From Calothrix sp. NIES-4105 (lineage in GTDB: Bacteria; Cyanobacteriota; Cyanobacteriia; Cyanobacteriales; Nostocaceae): a stretch of DNA of 64,000 bases. The stretch covers positions 7,183,717 to 7,247,716 of the forward strand of contig NZ_AP018290.1 of NCBI RefSeq assembly GCF_002368415.1, given 5' to 3'. Positions 54,047 to 63,665 of the stretch are shown one piece after another. The notes under the pieces were generated by a model. That model did no database searches. It was not told where the DNA came from and worked only from the letters and a program-made list of their open reading frames with translations. Position 1 is the stretch's first letter, and each line of letters starts with the position of its first letter. Both the position numbers and the translations under genes were made by a program.

Positions 54047-54997
54047 ATGAGTAGTTTAGCTCAAGGTAGTCAAGCTTCGGAAAAATCACGTTCAGAGGTT
54101 GACAGAAACCTTGATCGTGGTTTTATTTGGACAACTAAAATTTTTGCAATTGCAATTGCTGCCATATTAATATGGATATCGATTCAGGTAGCACTGCAAG
54201 CGTGGCCTGCTATCCAAAAATTCGGCGCTGGTTTTTTAATACAAACTGACTGGAACCCAGTAGTTAATAATTATGGCGTATTGCCACAGGTTTACGGTAC
54301 ACTCGTAAGTTCTTTTATTGGGCTGTTAATATCTGTACCACTTGGTGTTGGTGCAGCAATTCTTCTATCCGAAGACTTTTTACCAGCAAATGTCCGATTA
54401 GTACTAGTGTTCATGGTAGAACTGCTAGCGGCAATTCCTAGCGTAGTTTATGGAGTTTGGGGACTTTTCGTTTTAGTCCCTTTGTTAACGGGTATTGGGA
54501 AAGGGCTGAATGCGACGCTAGGGTTTATACCACTTTTTAGCACCACTCCAACAGGTCCAAACATGCTGGTTGCGGGAATTATCCTAGCAATCATGACTCT
54601 GCCAATTATTACAGCAATTTCGCGCGATGCTCTCAACTCGGTTCATCCTAGCTTACGACAAGCGGCTTTAGGATTAGGCGCCACACGTTGGGAAACAATA
54701 TTGCAAGTTCTCGTACCTGCTGCTTTTTCCGGAATAGTCAGTGCAATAATGCTGGCACTTGGTCGAGCAATGGGTGAGACAATGGCAGTAACAATGTTGA
54801 TTGGTAACTCGAATACTATCAGCCCTTCGTTATTCTCACCAGCAAACACAATTTCTTCTCTACTTGCAAACCAATTTGCTGAAGCTAGTGGTTTACAAGT
54901 TGGTGCTTTGATGTACGCAGCGTTAGTGTTGTTTTTCTTAACGCTTGTAGTCAACATCTTGGCAGAAATAATTGTGATGCGAGTTAAACGAATATAG
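54047..54997 (+). CDS. pstC: Phosphate ABC transporter permease PstC
   Basis: 316 residues from ATG 54047. Six membrane helices; the family blocks VLPQVYGTLVSSFIGLL, VPLGVGAAILLSED, AIPSVVYGVWGLFVLVP and the ATPase-contact loop DALNSVHPSLRQAALGLGAT are present. Forms the inner-membrane channel with PstA. 118 bp after pstS. Confidence 0.95.
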   Translation: MSSLAQGSQASEKSRSEVDRNLDRGFIWTTKIFAIAIAAILIWISIQVALQAWPAIQKFGAGFLIQTDWNPVVNNYGVLPQVYGTLVSSFIGLLISVPLGVGAAILLSEDFLPANVRLVLVFMVELLAAIPSVVYGVWGLFVLVPLLTGIGKGLNATLGFIPLFSTTPTGPNMLVAGIILAIMTLPIITAISRDALNSVHPSLRQAALGLGATRWETILQVLVPAAFSGIVSAIMLALGRAMGETMAVTMLIGNSNTISPSLFSPANTISSLLANQFAEASGLQVGALMYAALVLFFLTLVVNILAEIIVMRVKRI

Positions 54998-55022
54998 TAA
55001 GCCTCATAGTGGTGAGTAAAAT

Positions 55023-55943
55023 ATGCCTTCTAATTTGTCAGATCATTCGCACGACTATACGATGGGTAGCTTAGTGCGCTCCCCTTCTGCTCCCAGGACG
55101 TTATTTAATTCAATCATGACTGGCATAGCGTTTTTTTGCGGTGCCGTCGCGATTTTTACCTTGGCAGCAGTACTTTCTTACATATTGTTTCGAGGTTTCG
55201 GTAGTATAAGCCCTAGAGTATTTACCGAGTTACCACCGTTACCATTCGGACCATCACAGGGAGGTTTTGGTAACGCCATTTTGGGAACTATTATCATGGT
55301 AGTAATAGGCGCTTTGATTAGTATCCCAGTTGGAGTTCTAGCTGCGATTTATTTAACAGAGTTTAGTTCTGGTCAGTTAGCTCGATGGATACGATTTGCT
55401 ACAAACATTTTAAGCGGAGTGCCTTCAATCATCGCAGGTGTATTTGCTTACGGTGTAGTAGTTCTGACCTTAAATAAATTAGGCTGGGGTTCTTATTCAG
55501 CAGTTGGTGGTGGGTTTGCACTGTCAATTTTGATGCTACCAATTATCGTCAGAACTACTGATGAATCATTACAATTAGTATCCAACGACTTACGGCAAGC
55601 TGCTGTAGGTATTGGCGCCACTAAATTCCAAACAGTTGCATCAGTAGTTCTGCCAGCAGCAGTACCAGCAATTGTTACGGGTGCAACTTTGGCAGTCGCT
55701 CGTGCGGCAGGTGAAACAGCACCTTTATTATTCACAGCTCTATTTTCATCTGGTTGGCCTTCATTAACGCCTCAAGGACTACTTCAACCCACAGCTTCTT
55801 TAGCTGTTTTGGTTTATAACTACGCGATTTCTCCTTATGAAAAGTGGAAATCACTAGCCTGGGCGGCATCTTTAATTCTGGTGCTAATGGTTTTGATAGC
55901 CAGTATCATTGCTCGCTTTGCAACCAGACGTAAAGCTTACTAA
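55023..55943 (+). CDS. pstA: Phosphate ABC transporter permease PstA
   Basis: 306 residues. Six membrane helices, with [52 protein letters not shown] and the contact loop [26 protein letters not shown] segment ([15 protein letters not shown]). Partner of PstC; starts 25 bp after it. The N-terminus ([18 protein letters not shown]) is a soluble cytoplasmic stretch. Confidence 0.95.
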   Translation: MPSNLSDHSHDYTMGSLVRSPSAPRTLFNSIMTGIAFFCGAVAIFTLAAVLSYILFRGFGSISPRVFTELPPLPFGPSQGGFGNAILGTIIMVVIGALISIPVGVLAAIYLTEFSSGQLARWIRFATNILSGVPSIIAGVFAYGVVVLTLNKLGWGSYSAVGGGFALSILMLPIIVRTTDESLQLVSNDLRQAAVGIGATKFQTVASVVLPAAVPAIVTGATLAVARAAGETAPLLFTALFSSGWPSLTPQGLLQPTASLAVLVYNYAISPYEKWKSLAWAASLILVLMVLIASIIARFATRRKAY

Positions 55944-56028
55944 AACCAGACAAAAAGGGGATATTAAGAATTTTGCAAATCTCTTTTTAGCGGTCAAATA
56001 CACTTTCATCACACGCAACTTGAAATTT

Positions 56029-56835
56029 ATGGCTACTAATACTCGTACAGCCAATGATACAGATACAGTTCTTAGAACTGAAGGATTAAACGTTTACTAC
56101 GGTAACTTTTTAGCAGTTAAAAATGTTTGGCTTGATGTCCCTAGAAACCAGGCTGTAGCATTTATTGGTCCCTCTGGTTGCGGTAAAAGTACAATTTTAA
56201 GATGTTACAACCGTCTTAATGATTTAATCGAAAGTTTTCGGGCTGAAGGTAATGTCATTTATCAAGGACATAATTTATATGCTCCCAATATTGACCCAGT
56301 AGAAATACGTAGAAGAATTGGAATGGTTTTCCAGCGTCCAAACCCATTCATCAAATCTATTTATGACAATATTGCTTGGGGTGCCAAAATTAATGGCTTC
56401 AAAGGCAACATGGATCAATTAGTCGAAAGTAGCCTTAGAAAGGCTGCATTATGGGATGAAGTCAAAGATAAACTTCGTCAAAGCGGTTTGTCGCTATCTG
56501 GTGGACAACAGCAACGTCTGTGTATTGCACGCGCAATTGCAGTTCAACCTGATGTTATCCTAATGGATGAGCCATGTTCGGCGCTTGACCCAATTTCGAC
56601 ATTGCGCGTTGAAGAACTCATCCACGAATTAAAAGAGCAATATACGATTATTATCGTTACCCACAACATGCAGCAAGCATCGCGCGTTGCTGATAAAACA
56701 GCCTTTTTCAACGTTCAAACTTCTGAAAAAGGTGGTCGTACAGGTTACTTAGTCGAATTTGACCAGACCGAGAGAATCTTCCAAGACCCTCAACAAGAAG
56801 CAACTAAAGAATATATCAGTGGTAAATTCGGTTAA
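56029..56835 (+). CDS. pstB: Phosphate ABC transporter ATPase PstB
   Basis: 269 residues from ATG 56029; an earlier in-frame start would overlap pstA by 35 bases and adds unrelated residues. Walker [10 protein letters not shown], signature LSGGQQQRL, Walker [14 protein letters not shown] and the switch His in IIVTHNMQQ are all there. Energises PstCA. Last gene of the operon; no phoU follows, and a terminator hairpin lies 40 bp after the stop. Confidence 0.95.
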   Translation: MATNTRTANDTDTVLRTEGLNVYYGNFLAVKNVWLDVPRNQAVAFIGPSGCGKSTILRCYNRLNDLIESFRAEGNVIYQGHNLYAPNIDPVEIRRRIGMVFQRPNPFIKSIYDNIAWGAKINGFKGNMDQLVESSLRKAALWDEVKDKLRQSGLSLSGGQQQRLCIARAIAVQPDVILMDEPCSALDPISTLRVEELIHELKEQYTIIIVTHNMQQASRVADKTAFFNVQTSEKGGRTGYLVEFDQTERIFQDPQQEATKEYISGKFG

Positions 56836-56874
56836 CTTTTGATTGCGAAGAACGCAAAATGAATCACAAATTTC

Positions 56875-56907
56875 AATCCTAGGTATACTTACCTGGGATT
56901 TTGTTTT
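56875..56907 (+). terminator. pst operon terminator
   Basis: AATCCTAGGTA and TACCTGGGATT pair with one mismatch around TACT and are followed by TTGTTTTG. This is the expected end of the pstSCAB transcript. Confidence 0.8.
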
Positions 56908-57060
56908 GTTTGTGGAGAAATGTGGCAACGGATGTAACGAATGTAACATATAGTCCTATACATATTTACTGATAAAAATATGGATATAGTTCATCTTCGC
57001 TTATATATTTAGTTGCTTGCCTAAAAATATTGTTTGTTCCAAGCGTGGTGAATAATTTTT

Positions 57061-57504
57061 TTACTCTGCATCTTGAATTAGTTCAGTAATTTTAGCAATA
57101 ATATTTTCTGCTAGTTTCAAGGCAAATTCTACTTCTTTCTGTAAATTGAATATCTTATCATCATAATCAGATTTATTTCGATATTCACGTAATCGTCTTA
57201 AGTCATTTCCTATTTCAATTAGTTTTTTATTTTTGGCATTATTATATCTAAACTCATCAGCCACATATTGATGCTCATTAACATCACCTGTTCTTACTTT
57301 TGAGAGTCTTGGGTCATGTAAAACATCTCGTAAATAATTTCTAGATATGCAAAATGCTGAATAATATGCTCTGCTTATACAAGAACGTAGTTTTGCCTCT
57401 GATACCTGTGGTTTAGAATTACTTGCTAATTCATCAGAACTAGCAGCGTTTACATTAGCTAGTTCTTGTGCTAAATGGAAATACTCACGCCAATCAAACT
57501 TCAT
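57061..57504 (-). CDS. HEPN-domain protein (UPF0332-like)
   Basis: 147 residues from ATG 57504. A HEPN-type helical bundle with the characteristic SRAYYSAFCISRNYLRD block (about 45-62) and a C-terminal RRLREYRNKSDYDDKIF region in place of the usual R-x4-6-H pair. HEPN proteins are often RNases in toxin-antitoxin or defence modules; because the His of the motif is replaced by Asp/Tyr here, catalysis is uncertain. It overlaps the preceding gene by 11 bp and so is translated from the same message. Confidence 0.75.
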   Translation of the reverse strand: MKFDWREYFHLAQELANVNAASSDELASNSKPQVSEAKLRSCISRAYYSAFCISRNYLRDVLHDPRLSKVRTGDVNEHQYVADEFRYNNAKNKKLIEIGNDLRRLREYRNKSDYDDKIFNLQKEVEFALKLAENIIAKITELIQDAE

Positions 57505-57841
57505 CAAATTCAATATTAATATCTAAATCATTACCTGTTGTAGCTACTTTATCAAGCCACCAATTATTATCAAGTATCTTTATTTTGTTGAATGCTTCAT
57601 CAGCATCCAGTTTGGTGTGAATATCAATTACTAACTTTCGCCATCCCACGATTTCCGGGTCAAACGCAACTTTTAATGATAATCTCTCTTCTGGGAAGAC
57701 TTGTTTAATTTTATCATGTGCTTCAAGTAACAAATACTCTAGATTACTATTTTTATCTAGATAATTAACTACATCCGGCTCATTACTAAAGGTATATATT
57801 TTCTCAAGGAGAGATAGATTTGCCAGCTTTTCTAAAGTCAT
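57494..57841 (-). CDS. Hypothetical partner of the HEPN protein
   Basis: 115 residues, acidic and soluble. I do not recognise the family. The block LSLKVAFDPEIVGWRKLVID is followed by KLDADEAFNKIKILDNNWWL, and it ends NIEFDEV. It is the first gene of a two-gene unit with the HEPN gene, an arrangement seen in toxin-antitoxin pairs where the partner neutralises the HEPN protein. That role is inferred. Confidence 0.6.
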   Translation of the reverse strand: MTLEKLANLSLLEKIYTFSNEPDVVNYLDKNSNLEYLLLEAHDKIKQVFPEERLSLKVAFDPEIVGWRKLVIDIHTKLDADEAFNKIKILDNNWWLDKVATTGNDLDINIEFDEV

Positions 57842-58210
57842 TTTTAAAATAATTTTCAGCCTGCAATACTATAATAACTCAAAAGTTATTCACTTAATGT
57901 AGTCAATATAGAGGTGCCACCAGAAGCAGTCGCGCTCTGCTGAAAGCCCTACAAGCACGTAAACGTGACTATAGTCATGGATAGTTTAAAACTTTTGACA
58001 CATACAGTCATCAGCGCTTAACGTATATGATAGATATTAAAAACAGGTAGGCGCCAAACGCATTGCGGTTGCACCTGTAATTTGAATCTATGCAGCCAAT
58101 ATACTAATTTGGCAAAATCCTACGTATAATAAAATACAAATTTTGTATTTTTTATAACATAGATTGAATTTTCCTTATTTTTATATATATTATATACGGA
58201 AAAGATTAAT
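57842..58210. other. Spacer before the exporter operon
   Basis: 370 bp. Near 57915-57960 a short stretch looks coding-like but is broken. The right end is very AT-rich and should hold the exporter promoter. One GGCGCC at 58051. Confidence 0.4.
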
Positions 58211-59779
58211 ATGACATTAGACACATCAAAGGCTGTAGAAAATGCGGCTTTTTTACCAGACAAACCAGAGAAAAAGAAAAAGCGTAAAATCAGTTGGCTG
58301 CCTTGGGTACTAATTTTAGGGCTTTTAGGTGGAATTGGTTATGCGGTTTATCGTCAAGTAGTGATTGTTCCTGCTATTGAAGCTAAGAATAAGGTTGTAA
58401 CGCAACCTGTAGAAAGGAGAACTTTGCCGATAAAGGTTTCGGCGAATGGAACCATTAAGCCTCAACGATCGATTAATATTAGTCCTAAGCAGTCGGGTGT
58501 TCTTAAAGCACTGCTTGTAAAAGAAGGTGATACCGTTAAGCAGGGGCAGATTATTGCTCGTATGGATGATTCCAATTTGCTTGGACAACTTACTCAAGCG
58601 AAAGGACAGTTAGCGCAGCAGGAATCTAATCTACAAAAGTTAATAGCAGGAAATCGTCCTCAAGATATTGCTTCTGCACAAGCTGCACTGGATGAAGCTC
58701 AAGCAAATTTACAAAAAGCTATTACAGGCAATAGACCTCAAGATATTGGTCAAGCACAAGCGCGTTTACAACAGGCTACAGCCAATTTAACTAAAGCTGA
58801 AGATAATTTACGTCGTAATCAAGAGCTTTACAATTCGGGAGCTATTTCGCTTCAAGTATTAAACCAAAGTCTTGCAGATAGAAACAGCGCGCGAGCTGCT
58901 GTTACGGAAGCACAACAAGCATTGGCATTACAAAAAGCTGGTTCACGTACAGAAGATATAGAGACTGCACGCGCGCAAGTTAGACAGAGGCAGCAAGCTG
59001 CTTCATTGTTAAAAGCGGGAACTCGACTTGAAGAGATAGAAGCAGCGCGCGCTCAAGTACAATCTGCGCGTGGTTCGCTGCAAACTATCCAAACTCAAAT
59101 TAATGACACAATACTTCGGGCGCCTTTTGATGGTGTTGTAACGCAAAAGTATTCTGACCCTGGCGCCTTTGTAACACCAACAACTTCAGGTAGTGCTGTA
59201 TCTAGCGCAACTTCTTCTTCTGTTGTGTCTCTAGCTTCGACAAATGAGCTTGTAGCAAATGTAGCTGAGGTAAATATTAGTAAAATTAAACTTGGTCAAA
59301 AAGTACTCATAACAGCAGATGCTCACCCAGGTGTAGTTTTTGAGGGTAAAGTTAGTCAAATTGCTGCTCAAGCTACAGTCGAGCAAAACGTTACTAGTTT
59401 CCAAGTTAAAGCAACAATTGTTTCTGATAATAAAAATCTATTGCGTTCAGGAATGAATGTAACGGCAGATTTTCAAGTTGGTCAATTAGAAGATGCTCTT
59501 GTAGTGCCGACAGCAGCAGTTGTACGCCGACAAAGAAGTACAGGTGTATATGTTGCTGGTAAAGACAATAAACCAGTATTTACTCGCATTGAAACGGGTG
59601 TAACAGTTAATAGATATACAGAAGTTAAATCTGGATTGAAAGGAAACGAAAGGATATTACTAAGCTTTCCACCAGGGGAAAGACCTCAATCTACACCACG
59701 CGGGGGAGTATTTCCTGGTGCTGGTGGTGGTTCTGGTGGTGCTAGTGGTGGTGGTTCGAGACGTGGCGCCCCGTTGTAA
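58211..59779 (+). CDS. Membrane fusion (periplasmic adaptor) protein, MacA/HlyD-like
   Basis: 522 residues. One membrane helix (about 28-50, ISWLPWVLILGLLGGIGYAV). A lipoyl-like barrel half follows (PQRSINISPKQSGVLKALLV, KEGDTVKQGQIIARMDDSN), then a long coiled-coil hairpin of about 150 residues with internal repeats (IAGNRPQDIASAQAALDEA and ITGNRPQDIGQAQARL). The second barrel half (ILRAPFDGVVTQKYSDPGAF) and a beta-barrel domain complete it. The C-terminus is Gly-rich. It links an inner-membrane ABC exporter to an outer-membrane channel. First gene of a three-gene unit, as in devBCA or macAB. Confidence 0.9.
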   Translation: MTLDTSKAVENAAFLPDKPEKKKKRKISWLPWVLILGLLGGIGYAVYRQVVIVPAIEAKNKVVTQPVERRTLPIKVSANGTIKPQRSINISPKQSGVLKALLVKEGDTVKQGQIIARMDDSNLLGQLTQAKGQLAQQESNLQKLIAGNRPQDIASAQAALDEAQANLQKAITGNRPQDIGQAQARLQQATANLTKAEDNLRRNQELYNSGAISLQVLNQSLADRNSARAAVTEAQQALALQKAGSRTEDIETARAQVRQRQQAASLLKAGTRLEEIEAARAQVQSARGSLQTIQTQINDTILRAPFDGVVTQKYSDPGAFVTPTTSGSAVSSATSSSVVSLASTNELVANVAEVNISKIKLGQKVLITADAHPGVVFEGKVSQIAAQATVEQNVTSFQVKATIVSDNKNLLRSGMNVTADFQVGQLEDALVVPTAAVVRRQRSTGVYVAGKDNKPVFTRIETGVTVNRYTEVKSGLKGNERILLSFPPGERPQSTPRGGVFPGAGGGSGGASGGGSRRGAPL

Positions 59780-59809
59780 GTTATTTATACTTAATTCTAA
59801 ATATTACAT

Positions 59810-61099
59810 ATGGTTAAGTCTTATCCTAAAAAGGATTATAAGTACAACAATCTTAAACACAAAAATAACCGCTCATTGTCAGTGTCGGAAATCATCTCAA
59901 TGGCGATTGAAACGCTATGGAGTAACAAATTACGCACTGGTTTAACGATGCTAGGTGTAATTATTGGTATAGCCTCGGTTATTGCGATTACTTCTGTTGG
60001 TCAAGGTGTACAAAAAGGAACTGAGCAACAAATTCAATCACTAGGTCCCGATGTTCTTTCGGTGTTTTCTGGTTCCGCAAGAAGTGGAAGTGTTCGTCAG
60101 GGAACAGGAAGTAGTAGTACATTAACATGGGATGATGCTTTGGCAATTGCTGAACAGGCGCCGTCTGCACAAGCTGTATCTGCCTACCTACAAAGAAATG
60201 CACAAGTCGTTTATGAAGGTCAAAATAACTCAACACCAGTTTACGGAACAGATTTAAACTATCCAATAGTTAGAGATGTTAAAATTAAAAACGGCAGATA
60301 TTTTAGCCAAGAAGAACTTGATACTGCATCATTAGTTGCTGTAATTGGTCCAACAATTGAGAGTAATTTATTTAATCGTAGTGACCCAATAGGAAAACGA
60401 ATTAGAATTCGAGGTGAAGCTTTTGAAGTCATTGGTGTAACAGAGCCAAAAGGTTCACAGGGAGGAATGGACAGAGATGAAGTTATTTTTATCCCCCTAA
60501 CTACCATGTCAGCAAGGTTAGTTGGTAACAACGCTTTATCAGGAGTTTCTGTAAACGGCATTTTAATTAAAGCGGGAGACCAATTAGACGCAGTTCAGTT
60601 TCAAGTTACTAATCTCTTACGCTTACGTCATAATATCTATCCACCCCAAGAAGATGATTTTCGCATTGTCAACCAAGCCGATATTATTAGTACGTTTACC
60701 AATATAGTTGGTTTATTTACAGTCATGGTAGTGGCAATTGCTGGAATATCATTAGTCGTTGGAGGAATTGGAATTGCCAATATCATGTTAGTTTCCGTTG
60801 TGGAACGAACGCGCGAAATCGGAATTCGTAAAGCAGTAGGTGCCACAAATTCAGCAATCCTCAATCAATTTTTAACCGAAGCAATCGTAATTTCCACGCT
60901 TGGAGGAGGAATTGGAATTGGCAGCGGTATTTTAATTGCCTTTATTGCCGCAAATATTTTCAAGTTTCCCTTTGTTATTTCTATATTATCAGTCATTGCT
61001 GGGCTAGCACTCTCGCTATCTGTAGGTTTAGTAGCTGGAGTAATTCCCGCGCGTAACGCTGCTAAATTAGACCCCATCACCGCCCTGCGAAGTGATTAA
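59810..61099 (+). CDS. MacB-like ABC exporter permease
   Basis: 429 residues. First membrane helix about 40-62 (TGLTMLGVIIGIASVIAITS), a large periplasmic MacB_PCD domain (QGTGSSSTLTWDDALAIAEQA to about 290), and three C-terminal helices (FTVMVVAIAGISLVVGGIGI). The cytoplasmic motif VVERTREIGIRKAVGATNSA is characteristic of FtsX/MacB permeases. The ATPase is on a separate gene, unlike Escherichia coli MacB, and like DevC/DevA. Confidence 0.92.
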   Translation: MVKSYPKKDYKYNNLKHKNNRSLSVSEIISMAIETLWSNKLRTGLTMLGVIIGIASVIAITSVGQGVQKGTEQQIQSLGPDVLSVFSGSARSGSVRQGTGSSSTLTWDDALAIAEQAPSAQAVSAYLQRNAQVVYEGQNNSTPVYGTDLNYPIVRDVKIKNGRYFSQEELDTASLVAVIGPTIESNLFNRSDPIGKRIRIRGEAFEVIGVTEPKGSQGGMDRDEVIFIPLTTMSARLVGNNALSGVSVNGILIKAGDQLDAVQFQVTNLLRLRHNIYPPQEDDFRIVNQADIISTFTNIVGLFTVMVVAIAGISLVVGGIGIANIMLVSVVERTREIGIRKAVGATNSAILNQFLTEAIVISTLGGGIGIGSGILIAFIAANIFKFPFVISILSVIAGLALSLSVGLVAGVIPARNAAKLDPITALRSD

Positions 61100-61111
61100 C
61101 TCCGCGCCGAC

Positions 61112-61175
61112 TGTACGGGCGGGTTTATCTATATCCTAGTAAATAATCGAAAATTTACGTGAACCCGCCCCTACG
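61112..61175. repeat. Single diverged copy of the CGGGCGGGTTTA hairpin repeat
   Basis: TACGGGCGGGTTTA and GTGAACCCGCCCC enclose an AT-rich loop, as in the tandem pair at 43961-44106. It lies between permease and ATPase genes of one operon. Confidence 0.75.
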
Positions 61176-61194
61176 TTAATTTAAATTTAAAATT

Positions 61195-61857
61195 ATGATT
61201 TACATGGAATCGATTACTAAAACTTATCGCTTGGGAGAGATGAGTGTTCCCATCCTTAAGGGAATTGAGCTTTTTATTGATGAAGGTGAATATGTTGCAA
61301 TAATGGGCGCCTCTGGTTCAGGAAAATCTACGTTAATGAATATTATCGGGTGTCTTGACCGTCCGACATCTGGACACTATATATTAGAGGGTAGAAACCT
61401 GACAACTTACGACGATGACGAATTAGCGTATATACGTAATCAAAGAATTGGTTTTGTATTCCAACAATTTAACTTGCTGGCGCGCGCTACTGCTTTAGAT
61501 AATGTGATGTTACCAATGGTTTATGCCAACGTATCAAAAACACAACGGCGCCAAAGAGCATTACAAGCATTACAAAAAGTCGGTTTATCAGAACGTGTAA
61601 ATAACCGTCCTAGTCAACTATCAGGGGGACAACAACAACGGGTAGCTATTGCGCGCGCGTTAGTGAACCGACCAGCATTAGTTTTGGCAGACGAACCAAC
61701 AGGAGCGTTAGACACAGAAACATCCCAAGAAGTAATGAATTTGCTCTCGGAACTTAACGAGCAAGGCATTACAATTGTAATTGTGACTCATGAACCAGAT
61801 ATAGCCGCTCAAACAAAACGTATTATTCGAGTTCAAGACGGTTTAATTTTAAATTAA
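61195..61857 (+). CDS. ABC exporter ATPase, MacB/LolD/DevA-like
   Basis: 220 residues. Walker [10 protein letters not shown] (about 38-46), Q-loop FVFQQFN, signature LSGGQQQRV, Walker [13 protein letters not shown] and the switch His in VIVTHEPD are all complete. It powers the adjacent MacB-like permease and adaptor. A partial, decayed copy of its last 80 codons lies at 62565-62804. Confidence 0.94.
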   Translation: MIYMESITKTYRLGEMSVPILKGIELFIDEGEYVAIMGASGSGKSTLMNIIGCLDRPTSGHYILEGRNLTTYDDDELAYIRNQRIGFVFQQFNLLARATALDNVMLPMVYANVSKTQRRQRALQALQKVGLSERVNNRPSQLSGGQQQRVAIARALVNRPALVLADEPTGALDTETSQEVMNLLSELNEQGITIVIVTHEPDIAAQTKRIIRVQDGLILN

Positions 61858-61967
61858 CTAACGAAAAACATCATAGTAGTGAATAAGTGGCGCCTGTGGA
61901 CAGCTTCCTGCTTCGCTTCGCAATCAAAAATCTGCTATAATATATTTATTTAATTGTGAGGTAATAT

Positions 61968-62213
61968 ATGATTGATAAAGAAGTTACAGGAACTATAAAT
62001 AAAGATGGCTTTGTTACTTTTGATGAGGAAGTAGAAATAACTGAGCCTCAAAATGTTACTATCATTTTCAGAGCAACTAATCAAGATAGTAAACCTGCGA
62101 AGTTCAAGACTCAACAGGAATTAACAGATAAAATCATTCAGGGTTTACATGAAGCTATTACAGGTAAAACAGTTCCGCTATCAGCGTTATGGGATGAAGT
62201 AGATGCAGACTGA
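61968..62213 (+). CDS. Antitoxin-like protein of a RelE/HigB-type pair
   Basis: 81 residues. The N-terminal half (VTGTINKDGFVTFDEEVEIT, NVTIIFRA) is a small beta structure, the C-terminal half a helix (QQELTDKIIQGLHEAI) ending VPLSALWDEVDAD. It overlaps the downstream toxin start by 11 bases. Both features are typical of cyanobacterial antitoxins that partner RelE-like toxins. Frame intact. Confidence 0.75.
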   Translation: MIDKEVTGTINKDGFVTFDEEVEITEPQNVTIIFRATNQDSKPAKFKTQQELTDKIIQGLHEAITGKTVPLSALWDEVDAD

Positions 62214-62592
62214 TGATAAGCCTGTCAAGGTAGTACTTACTGAGTTGTTCTTAAAAAATCTTAAAGATTTAGCCAAATCCTATCGTTCTGTTAGGAAAGA
62301 TATATTACCCTTAATTAATAAATTGAGCGATGGTGAAATAGTAGGCGACCGCTTAAAAGGATTCGACTATGAAATATACAAAGTAAGGGTAAAAAATAGC
62401 GATAATTAGAAGGGTGCTAGTGGTGGATACAGAGTTATTTACTATGTTAAAACAACTGACTGTATTATTCTAACTAATATTTATTCAAAATCAGACTACG
62501 AAAATATAGATGATAGCTTAATAGAAAAGTCGATCCAAGGATATCTAGAAAAAGAAAGTCATAGTCACCTGTCAGACAACAACAACGAATAG
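62203..62592 (+). pseudogene. RelE-superfamily toxin with an internal amber codon
   Basis: The frame starts MQTDDKPVKVVLTELFLKNL and continues with KSYRSVRKDILPLINKLSDG, the usual RelE/HigB layout. TAG at 62407-62409 stops it after VRVKNSDN. The same frame then gives GASGGYRVIYYVKTTDCIIL and ends at 62592 inside a copied piece of the exporter-ATPase gene (SHLSDNNNE). The catalytic C-terminal strands lie after the stop, so the truncated product should be inactive. Confidence 0.8.
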
Positions 62593-62804
62593 CTATCGTG
62601 TGTGCGGAGCGTAAACTGATCAGCATTAGTTTTGGTAGACGAACTAACAAGAACATTAGATATAAAAACATCCTAAGAAGTAATGAATTTGCTCTCGGAA
62701 CTCAACGAGCAAGGTATTACGATTGTAATTGTGACTCATGAATCAGATATAGCCGCTCAAACCAAACGAATAGTTTGAGTTCAAGACGGCTTAATTTCAA
62801 ATTG
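62565..62804 (+). pseudogene. Duplicated, decayed 3' fragment of the exporter ATPase gene
   Basis: This matches bases about 61615-61860 of the intact ATPase gene: the QQQRVAIA region, then [13 protein letters not shown] with substitutions, the stretch [19 protein letters not shown], and the tail IRVQDGLI. It has stop codons (for example a TGA near the end) and a changed Walker B. It borders the toxin relic, so the toxin-antitoxin pair lies exactly between intact gene and copied fragment. Confidence 0.88.
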
Positions 62805-62805
62805 A

Positions 62806-63417
62806 TTAGCGGAAAATATTAGGTAGCAAATACGTGGCGCCTACAAACAAAACGTAAAAAGCAAAACCGAAAAACAAAGTGTTCAAAACGGTAGCTACAT
62901 AGCCTAAGCACATTAGTAAACCGTCAGACTCAATGGTTGCAACTGCTAATAGCAACATTCCGACAGCCGGAATCATATTTGTAGCAGGAGGATACGGCGA
63001 CATTAGTAATATTGCTAACCAAGTCAAGCATATGCCATTCAGGCGCCAAGTTAAATCATTATCGGCAACCTTCTCAAAACGTGGACGAGAAATCTTTTCT
63101 AAGACTTTAGTCACACGCTGTAAATTTTGCAGCAGTGCTTGGGCAAAACGTTTAGGAAATTGAAAAGTAGCAATTTTTCTTGGAAGCCACGGTGTACGCC
63201 TTCCCAAAGCCATTTGCCCTGCCATCAACAAGCAAGCAACACCGAGAGGAGTGCTTAACCCTGGTGGCATAGGTAATAAAAATGGTAGTACTAATAATGC
63301 AATCACTAAGCTAAAGCCCCGTTCTGAGGTTTCTGAGATAATGTCACCCAAGGTTAGAGGTTTATCAGCTAAATGTTGCAATAATGTCTTGATATCTTGA
63401 GAAAATCTCAGGTGCAT
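62806..63417 (-). CDS. ExoD-family exopolysaccharide-associated membrane protein
   Basis: 203 residues. A soluble N-terminus (DIKTLLQHLADKPLTLGDII) precedes membrane helices: LVIALLVLPFLLPMPPGLST, LNGICLTWLAILLMSPYPPA, and VATVLNTLFFGFAFYVLFVG. The conserved LPFLLPMPPG and YPPATNMIPA blocks identify ExoD, a family linked to exopolysaccharide synthesis. Convergent with and abutting the ATPase fragment; the stop codons lie within a few bases. Confidence 0.9.
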   Translation of the reverse strand: MHLRFSQDIKTLLQHLADKPLTLGDIISETSERGFSLVIALLVLPFLLPMPPGLSTPLGVACLLMAGQMALGRRTPWLPRKIATFQFPKRFAQALLQNLQRVTKVLEKISRPRFEKVADNDLTWRLNGICLTWLAILLMSPYPPATNMIPAVGMLLLAVATIESDGLLMCLGYVATVLNTLFFGFAFYVLFVGATYLLPNIFR

Positions 63418-63665
63418 AACACTTCAGGGTAAATGGATATCGGTAAAATTATTCTTACCAAACTTTACTCTAATCCATACCTAAAGTTTGTATCCGCACA
63501 TTTTGGCATTAATATTTAATTTATTTTCTGACAGCAAAATTAGCAATCTTTATGAATCATATGTACTACCTACGCCAGAGCCGGGAATTAATATGTATTA
63601 TAAATGACATTTAAAAGGGATTATAGTAATCAAATTTTGTTTGTCCACGGCTTGCAATGACTGAT
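63418..63665. other. Spacer upstream of exoD
   Basis: About 250 bp, AT-rich, no gene recognised; presumably contains the exoD promoter. Confidence 0.4.
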
